Notes: a model not told the origin generated them from the sequence alone. 8,853 bases of DNA from Spirochaetaceae bacterium (GCA_007129695.1 SKVA01000052.1:1-8853); one strand, 5' to 3'. Shown: positions 1 to 6,718, counted from the stretch's first letter. Numbers and translations: made by a program.

Positions 1-1679
1 CGGACGGTGTGCCCCAAGTCGGGAAGCTCGAATCCCCACGTCGTGCCTCGGTCGTCGGAGGTCGTGTAGTAGATGTGGTACCGGATGTGGACCGGATCGT
101 CGCGCATATCGCCCCACATCACGTGGATCGACCCGTCGGGCGCGACCGAGATCGCGGGGAAGAACTGGAGTCGATCGGTTTCGTCTCCGTTGACACGCTC
201 GGGTCGGCTCCACGTCGACCCCCGGTCGAACGAGCGGATGAAGTAGATGTCGCCGTCGTCCTGCGATCTGCCCGACGGGCGCGCCGTGTAGACGACGTAG
301 AGCTCATCGTTCGGTCCGATCGCCGCCTGCGGGAACGACGCACCCCAGTAGCGGAAGAACGCGTTACGCGGGCGAAAGCCGATCTCGTTGAACACGGAAG
401 CGATCACGGGCGCGGAGAACGTCCGGCCGCCGTCGGTGGAGCGCGCGAAATGGATCTCTCCGAGTCCTTCCATACTGCCGTCGTCGGTGCTGTCGAGCCA
501 GACGACGTAGACCGCACCGTCGGAACCGACGAGCGGCTGCGGCCCCTGGACGACGCGATCGGTGCCGAACATGCCTGGTGTCACGCCGCCACCGGCCTCA
601 CCGAAGGAGCGGGTCACCGTCGGGCTGACCGCGACCGGATCGCTCCACGTGCGGCCCTGGTCCTCCGACCGGACGATCCGGATCGTGGTCGCCATCTGCC
701 GGGTGAGCAGCGTGGGAACCTCGCCGATCCAGTAGATCTCGCTTGCAACCTCGAAATCGGTGTAGACCAGGTAGATCACGTCGCGCGAAGGATCGCGGTG
801 GTGGCGACCGACAGTCATCCAAGGCTTGTCCAGAAAGCCCGCGACTATGGTACCGCGCAGCCGACCGGAGGGATCGATCTGCTGGTCCTCCAGGCGGATC
901 TCGCTCCGCGCAGCCGACACGGTCTCTTCCCACGTGTAGCCACCGTCGGTGGACACGGCTACCGCCATGCTCGACACGATATCGGCGAGCTGCAACGGAC
1001 CGACCGCGAACTCGTCGATGCCGATCGATATCATCGCGTAGTAGACGTTACCGTCGCGATCGAACGAGATCACCGGATCGCCGCCGGATACGCGATCGTC
1101 GCGAAGGAACGGCACCTGGATCGGCCCCTCCCACGACAGGCCGCCGTTGATGCTCACGTACGCCGACACCGCCGGGAAGTTGTAGTCAATCGTGCCCATG
1201 ACCAGGTGATCGGGGTCGTTCGGGTTCGCCGCTATGTGAGGCTCGGTCTGAATCGGAGTCGCGCTGAAGTCGCGCGTGATCAGCAGGTCGCGACTGAACG
1301 CCGGAGCCGGATCACGGAACGGAACGAGCAACCCGCCGCCAACCGCCTGCAGCGCGGGCGACTGGATCGCGGCCGAGAAACCCTCCGGAACGTTCGGCGG
1401 CGTGTAGAGGTGGTTGCCGATGCCACCCCAGTCCATACCGGTCAGCACGTCGCGGTTACCGGGCCGGATCCAGAGCCCCGGATCGATCCCCTCCATCGTC
1501 AGCCACGCACGGCCCGACAGGTACTCCTTGACCGGCTCCAGGCCGCCGAGCATCCTGACGCTCCGGTCGGTCGGCTGTCGTGGCCCGGGAATCCCGGAAT
1601 CCGCGAACGCGCCGGCGGTCATCAGGATCAATGCTATCGAAAGAGCCGGAACGATCCGGCGGAATCCCATCTTCGACAT
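1..1679 (-). CDS. Sialidase-like Asp-box (BNR) beta-propeller protein, exported; C-terminus cut by window edge
   Basis: The minus-strand frame from ATG at 1679 stays open to the window edge, giving 559 codons without a stop. The N-terminus is a type I signal peptide: basic start (MSKMGFRRIV), hydrophobic core, likely cleavage after the Ala-Phe-Ala near residue 26. Six Asp-box motifs (S-x-D/N-x-G-x-x-W/F) start near residues 176 (SINGGLSW), 243 (STDGGYTW), 338 (SEDQGRTW), 414 (STDGGRTF), 483 (SFDRGSTW) and 541 (SDDRGTTW), spaced 58-95 residues apart as in blades of a sialidase-type propeller. The phrases EPHIAANPNDPDHLV and DKPWMTVGRHHRDP are typical of proteins annotated as sialidase family. 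A purine-rich AAGGGAG lies 5 bases before the ATG; a second in-frame ATG is 3 codons later. It is the third gene of the operon. The fold is well supported. Sialidase activity is not: no arginine-triad or FRIP-like motif was identified, so it may be another hydrolase or a binding propeller. Confidence 0.85.
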   Translation of the reverse strand, partial: MSKMGFRRIVPALSIALILMTAGAFADSGIPGPRQPTDRSVRMLGGLEPVKEYLSGRAWLTMEGIDPGLWIRPGNRDVLTGMDWGGIGNHLYTPPNVPEGFSAAIQSPALQAVGGGLLVPFRDPAPAFSRDLLITRDFSATPIQTEPHIAANPNDPDHLVMGTIDYNFPAVSAYVSINGGLSWEGPIQVPFLRDDRVSGGDPVISFDRDGNVYYAMISIGIDEFAVGPLQLADIVSSMAVAVSTDGGYTWEETVSAARSEIRLEDQQIDPSGRLRGTIVAGFLDKPWMTVGRHHRDPSRDVIYLVYTDFEVASEIYWIGEVPTLLTRQMATTIRIVRSEDQGRTWSDPVAVSPTVTRSFGEAGGGVTPGMFGTDRVVQGPQPLVGSDGAVYVVWLDSTDDGSMEGLGEIHFARSTDGGRTFSAPVIASVFNEIGFRPRNAFFRYWGASFPQAAIGPNDELYVVYTARPSGRSQDDGDIYFIRSFDRGSTWSRPERVNGDETDRLQFFPAISVAPDGSIHVMWGDMRDDPVHIRYHIYYTTSDDRGTTWGFELPDLGHTV

Positions 1680-1706
1680 CGTAACTCCCTTATCAGAACT
1701 GTATAG

Positions 1707-1730
1707 GGCCGTCGGGCAGAGCCGACGGCC
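1707..1730 (-). promoter_or_regulatory. Strong hairpin between the second and third operon genes
   Basis: A perfect 9-bp inverted repeat (GGCCGTCGG and CCGACGGCC) with a 6-base loop starts 5 bases after the stop of the upstream gene and ends about 27 bases before the sialidase-like start. No T-run follows on the minus strand (next bases CTATACAG), so it does not look like a complete intrinsic terminator. An attenuator, a partial terminator or an mRNA-stability element that sets the level of the third gene are the likely roles. Confidence 0.6.
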
Positions 1731-1734
1731 GCGG

Positions 1735-2475
1735 TCAGCGTCGGCGCCCATCGCTTTGCTCCATCATATAGTCACCGACCGCTTCGAGCCGTCGGATCAC
1801 CGTCACCATCACCGCGTTGCGGAACGCTTCGTAGCGCCGGTGAAACGCCCATGATCCGCCGATGTAGTAGTCACGGATGCGCTCGTCGGGATCGTCGTAT
1901 TCGGTCTCCAGCCACTCGAACAGGAGCGGCGCCTGCCGGATCACGTTGTTCGCCAGCGGCACCAGAAATACCGGATCGGATATCGCGGCGAGCTCGCGGA
2001 TACGCTTCAGGAAGAGCTCCGCCTCCACCCGCTCATCGGGAATCTGCTTGCGCAGTTCGTTCAACAGCCGCCGGTCGGCCTCGATCTGGATCGCGAGCGT
2101 GCGCGCGTCGCGCGGGTTGTCAAATGCGATCGGCGGACGCTCGATCCGCAGCGCGAAGTCATCGACGGTGATCACGTCGCCGTTCGCGTTGCCGTTGTCC
2201 ACCCCTGCATCCGCGTCGGCATCGTCGGGCTGCGGCTCTACCGACTCCGGGGGATCCTCGGGGGGGCCCTCACCGCTCGACCCTGCGTCGGCGGCCTCCG
2301 GTTCGTCGGGCCGTTCGATCTGCTCGTTTTCAGGCTCCTTCTCGTCGGGCCGTTCTCTGATGCCGAACGCCCAGACGCCCTGAGCCGGGAGGAGTAAAAG
2401 GAGGATTGCAGCCGCGCAGGCGACCGTATACGGGGTCTGCGGCCCCGTCGACGATGCGCGTCTCCTGCCGCTCAT
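1735..2475 (-). CDS. Exported protein with acidic linker and helical C-terminal domain, function unknown
   Basis: This 246-residue protein is not recognised. It begins with a basic stretch (MSGRRR) and a hydrophobic segment at about residues 17-36, ending in VWA-F, a plausible signal peptidase I site (a retained membrane anchor is the alternative). Residues 39-100 are a low-complexity linker dominated by Glu, Asp, Pro and later Ala/Asn/Gly, probably disordered. Residues 101-246 look mostly helical, with heptad-like stretches around 123-165 (RTLAIQIEADRRLLNELRK) and an aromatic-rich tail containing DYYIGGSWAFHRRYEAF. The start is well supported: AGGAGG sits 6 bases before the ATG (plus-strand 2482-2487), and the ATG overlaps the stop of the S41 gene as ATGA, implying translational coupling. 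Its position between an S41-like protein and a propeller protein suggests an envelope role, perhaps as an adaptor. That role is inference only. Confidence 0.8.
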   Translation of the reverse strand: MSGRRRASSTGPQTPYTVACAAAILLLLLPAQGVWAFGIRERPDEKEPENEQIERPDEPEAADAGSSGEGPPEDPPESVEPQPDDADADAGVDNGNANGDVITVDDFALRIERPPIAFDNPRDARTLAIQIEADRRLLNELRKQIPDERVEAELFLKRIRELAAISDPVFLVPLANNVIRQAPLLFEWLETEYDDPDERIRDYYIGGSWAFHRRYEAFRNAVMVTVIRRLEAVGDYMMEQSDGRRR

Positions 2476-3692
2476 ATCCGGCCTCCTGCGCGGATCACTT
2501 CGATCGCGCGGTCAAGATGCGGGTCGCGACCGGCGCGCAGCGTCGCGAGGTCGGGCGGATCGAGCTCGACGTCGGGGGTGATACCCTTGTCGCGGAGAAC
2601 CGTGCCACGCGCGGTCGTGTAGTTCGCGATCGCGATCTGAAGGAGGCCGCCGCTCGGCATCTCGACGATGCTGGCGATCTGGGACCCGCCCCGGGTGACC
2701 GCGCCGACGAGGCGCGCACGTCCCGCGTCGCGGAGCACGGCCGCGAGCACTTCCGCCACACCCGAGGTCCGGCTGTCGGTGAGCACGACCAGGTGTCCAC
2801 GGTACGCGGCGATAGCATCGGGGGAGTACGGGATCGGGTGACGCTCTTCGCGCGTGACGACCGCCCCGATCGGCGTGGGACCAAGGAACCACTGTGCTAG
2901 AACGGCCATCGCGTCGGGGCTTCCGCCCGGCACGCCACGCAGATCAACGACTATCCCCTGGGTCGACAGCAGCGACGGCAACGCACGCGACACCTGCTGG
3001 ATCAGGTCCATCGTCAGCGATGGTACGCGGATGTATCCGATCGTGCGCTGGACGACTCGGGTCTCCACGCTCGGCCGCAAGTCGATCCGGCCGCGCGTGA
3101 TCGTGACCTGACGCTCGACCCCGTCGGGATCGCGGAGCGTCAGCGTCACATCTGTGCCGACCGGTCCGCGCACACGATCGGTGACCGCCTGCGTATCGTC
3201 GTCGTAGGTGAACCGATAGCCGTTGACGCCGACGAGCACGTCACCCAGGAGCACCCCGGCCTTCTCTGCGGGGGCCTCCCGAAAGGTCCCCAGCACCGCG
3301 ACGCCCGGGCCCTCGGTCTCACCGATGAGTATCCCCACACCGGCGTACTCCTGCTCGGCGGGCCCCTGCTGAGCGGCCTGCTGCCGCAACGCAGGAACCA
3401 CTGACGGGGGGATGACGAACGTCGTACTGTTGCCAAGCTCGGCGAGCATTTCGCCGATCACCTGGTACGCGCCGTCGGAATCGGCCGCACGCTGCACGCG
3501 CGAGCGGTACTGATCACGGATCTGATCCCACGCGACGCCACCGTAATCCGGCTCGACGTACCATTCGGAGATCGCCCGCCAGACGAAATCGAAGTCCTCG
3601 AGCGGTCCGGCAGAGTCGCCGCTCTGCGCGTGGCCGACCACGACGATCGCCGCCATTAGAAGAACCAGTCCGGTTGCCTTGTGTATTCGCAT
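2472..3692 (-). CDS. S41 (C-terminal-processing-protease-like) protein, probably catalytically inactive
   Basis: This 406-residue exported protein has the S41 layout. In order it has a signal peptide (MRIHKATGLVLLMAAIVVVG, cleavage near GHA-QS), an N-terminal helical region (about 30-91, FDFVWRAISEWYVEP), a PDZ domain (about 115-203, starting EYAGVGI) and the protease core (about 217-380, with VDLRGVPGG and RGTVLRDKGITPDVEL). Aligned by motif to E. coli Prc (Ser430/Asp441/Lys455), the nucleophile position is Gly311 (RTSGVAEV; Ser310 is one residue off), the lysine position is Gly336 (VTRGGSQ), and only Asp322 is kept. The usual DSHT-like motif is NSTT. I infer a pseudo-protease that still binds C-terminal peptides through its PDZ domain. 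The ATG at 3692 was chosen because it begins the signal peptide and lies just below a promoter. The frame stays open upstream to an ATG at 3770, but that would bury the signal peptide. Shine-Dalgarno pairing is weak. It is the first gene of the operon. Confidence 0.88.
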   Translation of the reverse strand: MRIHKATGLVLLMAAIVVVGHAQSGDSAGPLEDFDFVWRAISEWYVEPDYGGVAWDQIRDQYRSRVQRAADSDGAYQVIGEMLAELGNSTTFVIPPSVVPALRQQAAQQGPAEQEYAGVGILIGETEGPGVAVLGTFREAPAEKAGVLLGDVLVGVNGYRFTYDDDTQAVTDRVRGPVGTDVTLTLRDPDGVERQVTITRGRIDLRPSVETRVVQRTIGYIRVPSLTMDLIQQVSRALPSLLSTQGIVVDLRGVPGGSPDAMAVLAQWFLGPTPIGAVVTREERHPIPYSPDAIAAYRGHLVVLTDSRTSGVAEVLAAVLRDAGRARLVGAVTRGGSQIASIVEMPSGGLLQIAIANYTTARGTVLRDKGITPDVELDPPDLATLRAGRDPHLDRAIEVIRAGGRI

Positions 3693-3707
3693 CGATAACC
3701 CGTGCAA

Positions 3708-3736
3708 AAGGTAGACCCCCCGGCCCACCGGGTCAA
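3708..3736 (-). promoter_or_regulatory. Candidate sigma-70-type promoter of the S41 operon
   Basis: On the minus strand, TTGACC (3736-3731) and TACCTT (3713-3708) are 17 bases apart. The -35 matches consensus at 5 of 6 bases; the -10 is weaker at 3 of 6. Transcription would begin near 3701, only about 9 bases before the ATG at 3692, which argues against any longer S41 start. A 5-bp inverted repeat (CCCGG, loop CCCA, CCGGG; 3719-3732) lies inside the spacer and could be a regulator site. Confidence 0.45.
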
Positions 3737-3771
3737 ATGAAAGTAGTCTTCCGGCTGCGCATCGCGCCACG

Positions 3772-3781
3772 CAAGCGCTTG
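3772..3781. promoter_or_regulatory. 10-bp perfect palindrome in the divergent promoter region, possible operator
   Basis: CAAGCGCTTG is a perfect palindrome that overlaps the left edge of the proposed MFS -35 hexamer. A repressor bound there would block the MFS promoter. It is short, and chance occurrence in 8.8 kb is possible. Confidence 0.25.
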
Positions 3782-3807
3782 GCGACGCGACGGAGGTAGG
3801 CTACGAT
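3779..3807 (+). promoter_or_regulatory. Candidate sigma-70-type promoter of the MFS gene
   Basis: TTGGCG (3779-3784) and TACGAT (3802-3807) are separated by 17 bases and each match the consensus at 4 of 6 positions. The predicted start of transcription, near 3814, leaves a leader of only about 4-5 bases before the ATG at 3819. GGAGGTAGG at 3792-3800 lies inside the promoter spacer and is 18 or more bases from that ATG, too far for normal Shine-Dalgarno use. Confidence 0.4.
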
Positions 3808-3818
3808 GGCGGCTCCCG

Positions 3819-4964
3819 ATGATCACCGACACGGCTCGCGCGAAACACGTCTACTTCCTTTACTACGCGGCGTCGGCCGCACTGCTGCCGGTCCTGTCTC
3901 TCTACTATCAGCAGGCGGGACTGCGCGGCGCGCAGATCGGTGTCCTTACCGCGCTGTGGCCCGCCGGATCGGTTGTCGGAGCCGCAGTGTGGAGCGCGCT
4001 CGCCGATGCGACGGGTCGGCATCGCGCGCTGCTGTTGACCGCGACCCTCCTCACAGTGATCGCGTCGCAGTTGCTGCTGATCGGGTCTTCGTTCTGGGTG
4101 CTCATGCCGATCGCACTCGCATTCGCGCTGTTCTCTTCTCCGATCGTTCCGATCGTCGACGACGCGGTGCTGACGATTCTGGCCGACCGTCGATCTCACT
4201 ACGGCCGGCTGCGGCTATGGGGCGCGGTTGGATGGGGAATCAGCGCACCGCTGGTCGGTCTTCTCGTCGACGCGGCGGGGCTATCGATGAGCATCCCGGT
4301 CTACGGCGTGCTGATGACAGGGATGATGATCAGCGCTGCGCGGCTCCCGGTCGGACGCGGTGCTACCGGCGCGAACGTTCTGAACGGGCTACGCGCGATG
4401 CTCAAGGATCCGCGCTGGGTGGTCTTCCTTTCGATCGTACTGATGCGCGGGATCGGCGGTGCGTTCGTGCACCACTACCTGTTCATCTACCTGGCCGAGA
4501 TCGGAGGTGGCGGAGCGCTGCGCGGGATCGCGCTCGCGGTCGCGACGGCGAGCGAACTGGCCGCGTATCTGCTTGCCGAGCGACTGGTCCGGAGGGTCGG
4601 CGCGCGGCGGATCCTGTTCATCTCGCTGCTCGCGACGACTGTTCGCCTGCTTCTGTACTCGGTGATCAAGAACCCGATCGTCGCGCTCGCGCCCCAGCTG
4701 CTGCACGGCGTCACGTTCGCGCTCTTCCTGGTGGCAGGGGTGAACTACGCGCGGGAGATCGCACCCGAAGGAATCAGCGCGACCGCGCAGGCGGTCTTCA
4801 CGAGCACGAACATGGGCGTCGGCGGCTTCATCGGCGCGCTCCTTGGCGGCTGGCTCTACGAGCTGTTTGGTATCCAGCGTATGTACCTGATCGCGGCGGG
4901 TATCGGGTTGATCGCGCTCGTGGGGTTCCTGGTCGGTTCGGCGCGTCAGCGACACCGCGCCTGA
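3819..4964 (+). CDS. MFS transporter, MFS_1_like / HcaT type
   Basis: This 381-residue protein has about 12 hydrophobic segments (roughly 11-30, 38-60, 70-90, 94-113, 132-150, 157-173, 199-222, 235-253, 264-282, 287-307, 325-347, 354-373), the normal size for a compact major facilitator permease. A motif-A-like loop, LADATGRHR, lies at 61-69 between helices 2 and 3. YGRLRLWGAVGWG (128-140) and LLHGVTFALFLVAGVNYA (about 294-311) resemble the corresponding stretches of the phenylpropionate permease HcaT and the MFS_1_like family. Transport is expected to be proton-coupled at the inner membrane. The substrate cannot be told, and no catabolic genes adjoin it. No in-frame start codon lies between the GGAGG-like sequence and 3819. 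ATG at 3806 is in another frame, so either the message is near-leaderless or a base is missing near the start. The gene is divergent from the S41 operon and convergent with the PH-domain gene. Confidence 0.9.
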   Translation: MITDTARAKHVYFLYYAASAALLPVLSLYYQQAGLRGAQIGVLTALWPAGSVVGAAVWSALADATGRHRALLLTATLLTVIASQLLLIGSSFWVLMPIALAFALFSSPIVPIVDDAVLTILADRRSHYGRLRLWGAVGWGISAPLVGLLVDAAGLSMSIPVYGVLMTGMMISAARLPVGRGATGANVLNGLRAMLKDPRWVVFLSIVLMRGIGGAFVHHYLFIYLAEIGGGGALRGIALAVATASELAAYLLAERLVRRVGARRILFISLLATTVRLLLYSVIKNPIVALAPQLLHGVTFALFLVAGVNYAREIAPEGISATAQAVFTSTNMGVGGFIGALLGGWLYELFGIQRMYLIAAGIGLIALVGFLVGSARQRHRA

Positions 4965-4978
4965 GTCCGGCGGGGCTC
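4963..4978 (+). terminator. Weak hairpin in the 18-base convergent gap
   Basis: GAGTCC and GGGCTC can pair with one G-U pair around a GGCG loop, starting in the MFS stop codon. The following bases (TGTCTCAG) are only weakly T-rich, so this is at best a poor terminator. The two convergent genes end 18 bases apart with no better candidate between them. Confidence 0.2.
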
Positions 4979-4982
4979 TGTC

Positions 4983-5447
4983 TCAGCGACCGACGAGCGG
5001 CACCCCCAGGTGGTCGGCGATCGCCTGCGCGTGACCGGCAAGCGAATCGTCGGTCGTCTTGTCCATTTCGACCGACAGCTCGCCGCCGCTTTGCAGCGCT
5101 ACCGCGACGCGGTAGAACCGCGCGCTGAAGCCTCCGGCCGGACCACGGTGGAGCCGAACCTCTTCGACGTCGGCGGTCGGGTAGCGGCGCGTCCGCGCGG
5201 CGAACAGAAGACCGGTCCGGTGACGGATCTCCGCCGCCGCGGTATCGAAGAGCCACTCGTCGACGAAGAGCACGCCGACCAGCGACAGAGCAAGCAGAAC
5301 GAGCGCGACTGGCGATGCGCGTCCGCCGGTGACCATCACGCCGATCATGAACAGCGCGACAACGCCGAAGACGATCCGGAAGCTCACCGGAGCGCCAAGC
5401 CGCAGTACCGCCGGTTGCGACGCACTGAGCCTGAGCGAGCTCCTCAT
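4983..5447 (-). CDS. Small membrane protein with two helices and a PH-like (bPH) C-terminal domain
   Basis: The predicted protein has 154 residues. Two hydrophobic segments form a helical hairpin (about 21-40, VSFRIVFGVVALFMIGVMV, and 45-63, SPVALVLLALSLVGVLFVD). They are followed by a soluble domain of about 90 residues rich in alternating beta-type segments (EIRHRTGLLF, RRYPTADVEEVRLHRG, YRVAVALQSGGELSVEM) and a final helix (SLAGHAQAIADHLGVPL). This is the pattern of bacterial PH-domain (YdbS/DUF304-like) membrane proteins, whose biochemical role is generally unknown. The ATG at 5447 was chosen because it overlaps the methyltransferase stop as ATGA and starts just before the first helix. 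The frame remains open further upstream but there it is a shadow of the methyltransferase. It is probably translated by coupling from the methyltransferase message. Assignment to the PH-like fold is moderate; the membrane topology is firm. Confidence 0.75.
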   Translation of the reverse strand: MRSSLRLSASQPAVLRLGAPVSFRIVFGVVALFMIGVMVTGGRASPVALVLLALSLVGVLFVDEWLFDTAAAEIRHRTGLLFAARTRRYPTADVEEVRLHRGPAGGFSARFYRVAVALQSGGELSVEMDKTTDDSLAGHAQAIADHLGVPLVGR

Positions 5448-6625
5448 CGCGACGCCTGTTCGGACCGCGCGGCGGCCGGTACGTCGTCGAACAGAGACTG
5501 TTGCGATTGCCCTGCCGCCCCGGCTCCCGGTGCGCCCGGACCCGCACCGAGCGCGATCAGATCGGCCGGCGCCGCGACGCGACCGAGCGGATCGTGTTCT
5601 GCCGTCCATCCCGAATCGTCGGCGGTGACCGTAGAGACCACCTCCATCACCATGTCCACTTCCTGCGCGGTCATCACCGGAAAGCCATGGTGACGGCTGC
5701 GGTACGTGAGCTGAACGCCGGTCTCTCGCTCGCGGGCCGTGCAGAACTCCAGATGACTCGAAACACGCTGCCTCAGGTAGTCGTTCAACGCCGGCGCGCA
5801 TCCGTCGACGCGAGCGCGCACGGCGGCGAGCATACCTGCGTCGATCTCCACGCCGATCGAGTCGCGCGCGGCTGCGATCGCGGCGAGCGTCGTCGTGCCG
5901 GTCCCGACGAAGGGGTCGAGCACCGTATCACCTTCGCACGAGTACATACCGATCAACCGGTACGCGAGCTCGAACGGAAACGCGGCGCTGCGCAGGCGCG
6001 GATCGGTCGGCGCGAGCGCCTGACGCACCCCCTTGAAGTCCCAGAGATCGGAGAACCAGCGGTTGCGCTCCTCCCAGAAGTACGCGCTGCGACGCCGCGC
6101 AGACTTCGTCCGATCGGTATCGAACGCCCGGCGCGCTCCGTTGCGGAACACAAGAATGTACTCGTGCTCCAGAGTCACGTAAGCGCCGCCGGGCAGCATC
6201 CCCGACCCCATGAACTTGTTCGGTGCGTTCGTCTGCTTGCGCCAGATGATCGCCGGAAGCACGTCGAGCCCAAGGTCGACAAAGCTCGACACGATCCGCG
6301 CGTGGTTCGAGTAGAGTCGAAACCGGTCGGCCACGGTGCGCGTCGCGTCCCCTATGTTGACGCACGCGATTCCGCCGTTGATCAGCACTCGGCGAACCTC
6401 GGCCCAGACGCGGTCCAGATCGGCGTGCATCCGCTCGAACGCGGCCGGACCATCGCCTGCGTCGAGCGCATCGCCGATCCGCGGATCGCGCGCACGGAAG
6501 AGTTCGTCCCACATCCCGATCATCGGGTAGGGAGGAGAGGTCACAACGAGCGCAACGCTCGAATCGGCGACACCGCCCATGTCGGCGGCGTCCCCGACGA
6601 TGATCCGGTGAGTTGTAGTCGACAC
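5444..6625 (-). CDS. Beta-class DNA methyltransferase, probably N4-cytosine type, orphan
   Basis: This 393-residue protein transfers a methyl group from S-adenosylmethionine to DNA. Catalytic motif IV, TSPPY, is at 29-33, and the AdoMet-binding motif I, DPFVGTGTTTLAA, at 237-249, followed by GVEID at 258-262. A motif-X-like FPFELAYRLIGMYS precedes motif I at 216-229. The order IV, then a variable region (about 95-215) that should read the target, then X and I, defines the beta class. Ser rather than Asp or Asn before PPY favours N4-cytosine methylation, although N6-adenine cannot be excluded. A tail of about 110 residues follows, ending in an Ala/Gly/Pro-rich stretch. The start is GTG at 6625. 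AGGA lies 7 bases upstream, but the same bases form part of a -10 element, so the message is probably leaderless. No restriction endonuclease is visible nearby. Its stop overlaps the start of the PH-like membrane gene. Confidence 0.93.
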   Translation of the reverse strand: MSTTTHRIIVGDAADMGGVADSSVALVVTSPPYPMIGMWDELFRARDPRIGDALDAGDGPAAFERMHADLDRVWAEVRRVLINGGIACVNIGDATRTVADRFRLYSNHARIVSSFVDLGLDVLPAIIWRKQTNAPNKFMGSGMLPGGAYVTLEHEYILVFRNGARRAFDTDRTKSARRRSAYFWEERNRWFSDLWDFKGVRQALAPTDPRLRSAAFPFELAYRLIGMYSCEGDTVLDPFVGTGTTTLAAIAAARDSIGVEIDAGMLAAVRARVDGCAPALNDYLRQRVSSHLEFCTARERETGVQLTYRSRHHGFPVMTAQEVDMVMEVVSTVTADDSGWTAEHDPLGRVAAPADLIALGAGPGAPGAGAAGQSQQSLFDDVPAAARSEQASR

Positions 6626-6631
6626 GCGCTG

Positions 6632-6660
6632 ATCCTACGGGCGTGCGCGGGCACGGTCAA
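6632..6660 (-). promoter_or_regulatory. Candidate sigma-70-type promoter of the methyltransferase gene, leaderless arrangement
   Basis: On the minus strand TTGACC (6660-6655; 5 of 6 matches) and TAGGAT (6637-6632; 4 of 6) are exactly 17 bases apart. Only 6 bases separate the -10 from the GTG start codon at 6625, so transcription should begin at or within a base or two of the start codon. Confidence 0.6.
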
Positions 6661-6674
6661 GCGCGGGAGCAGCC

Positions 6675-6693
6675 GCGATGCAAGGTGCATCGC
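6675..6693. promoter_or_regulatory. Dyad 1: 8-bp perfect inverted repeat, putative operator or upstream activator site
   Basis: GCGATGCA and TGCATCGC flank the 3-base centre AGG. The site lies 15 bases upstream of the methyltransferase -35 and is centred near -112 from the predicted sigma-54 start site on the other strand. Its core recurs 41 bases to the right. Confidence 0.5.
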
Positions 6694-6718
6694 ACGGCCG
6701 AGCGACTGGGGGGTCACT

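Noticed and set aside
9..1706. 565-codon open frame on the plus strand opposite the propeller gene
   Set aside because: Its translation is Arg/Asp/Val-rich with no domain pattern. The opposite strand has a signal peptide and six Asp boxes, so this is a high-GC shadow frame.
3693..3770. 26-residue N-terminal extension of the S41 protein from ATG at 3770
   Set aside because: It would place the signal peptide internally and begin upstream of the likely promoter at 3708-3736.
3806..5128. 440-codon plus-strand frame starting at an ATG well spaced from GGAGGTAGG
   Set aside because: The product is Arg-rich and lacks membrane segments, and it overlaps the clear MFS frame and runs into the convergent gene. 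The good spacing is probably coincidence, although a missing base near 3806-3819 would make this ATG the MFS start.
5448..5801. 118-residue extension of the PH-like membrane protein
   Set aside because: The extension lies wholly within the methyltransferase gene in another frame and is Arg/Gly-rich. The ATGA overlap start at 5447 is far better.
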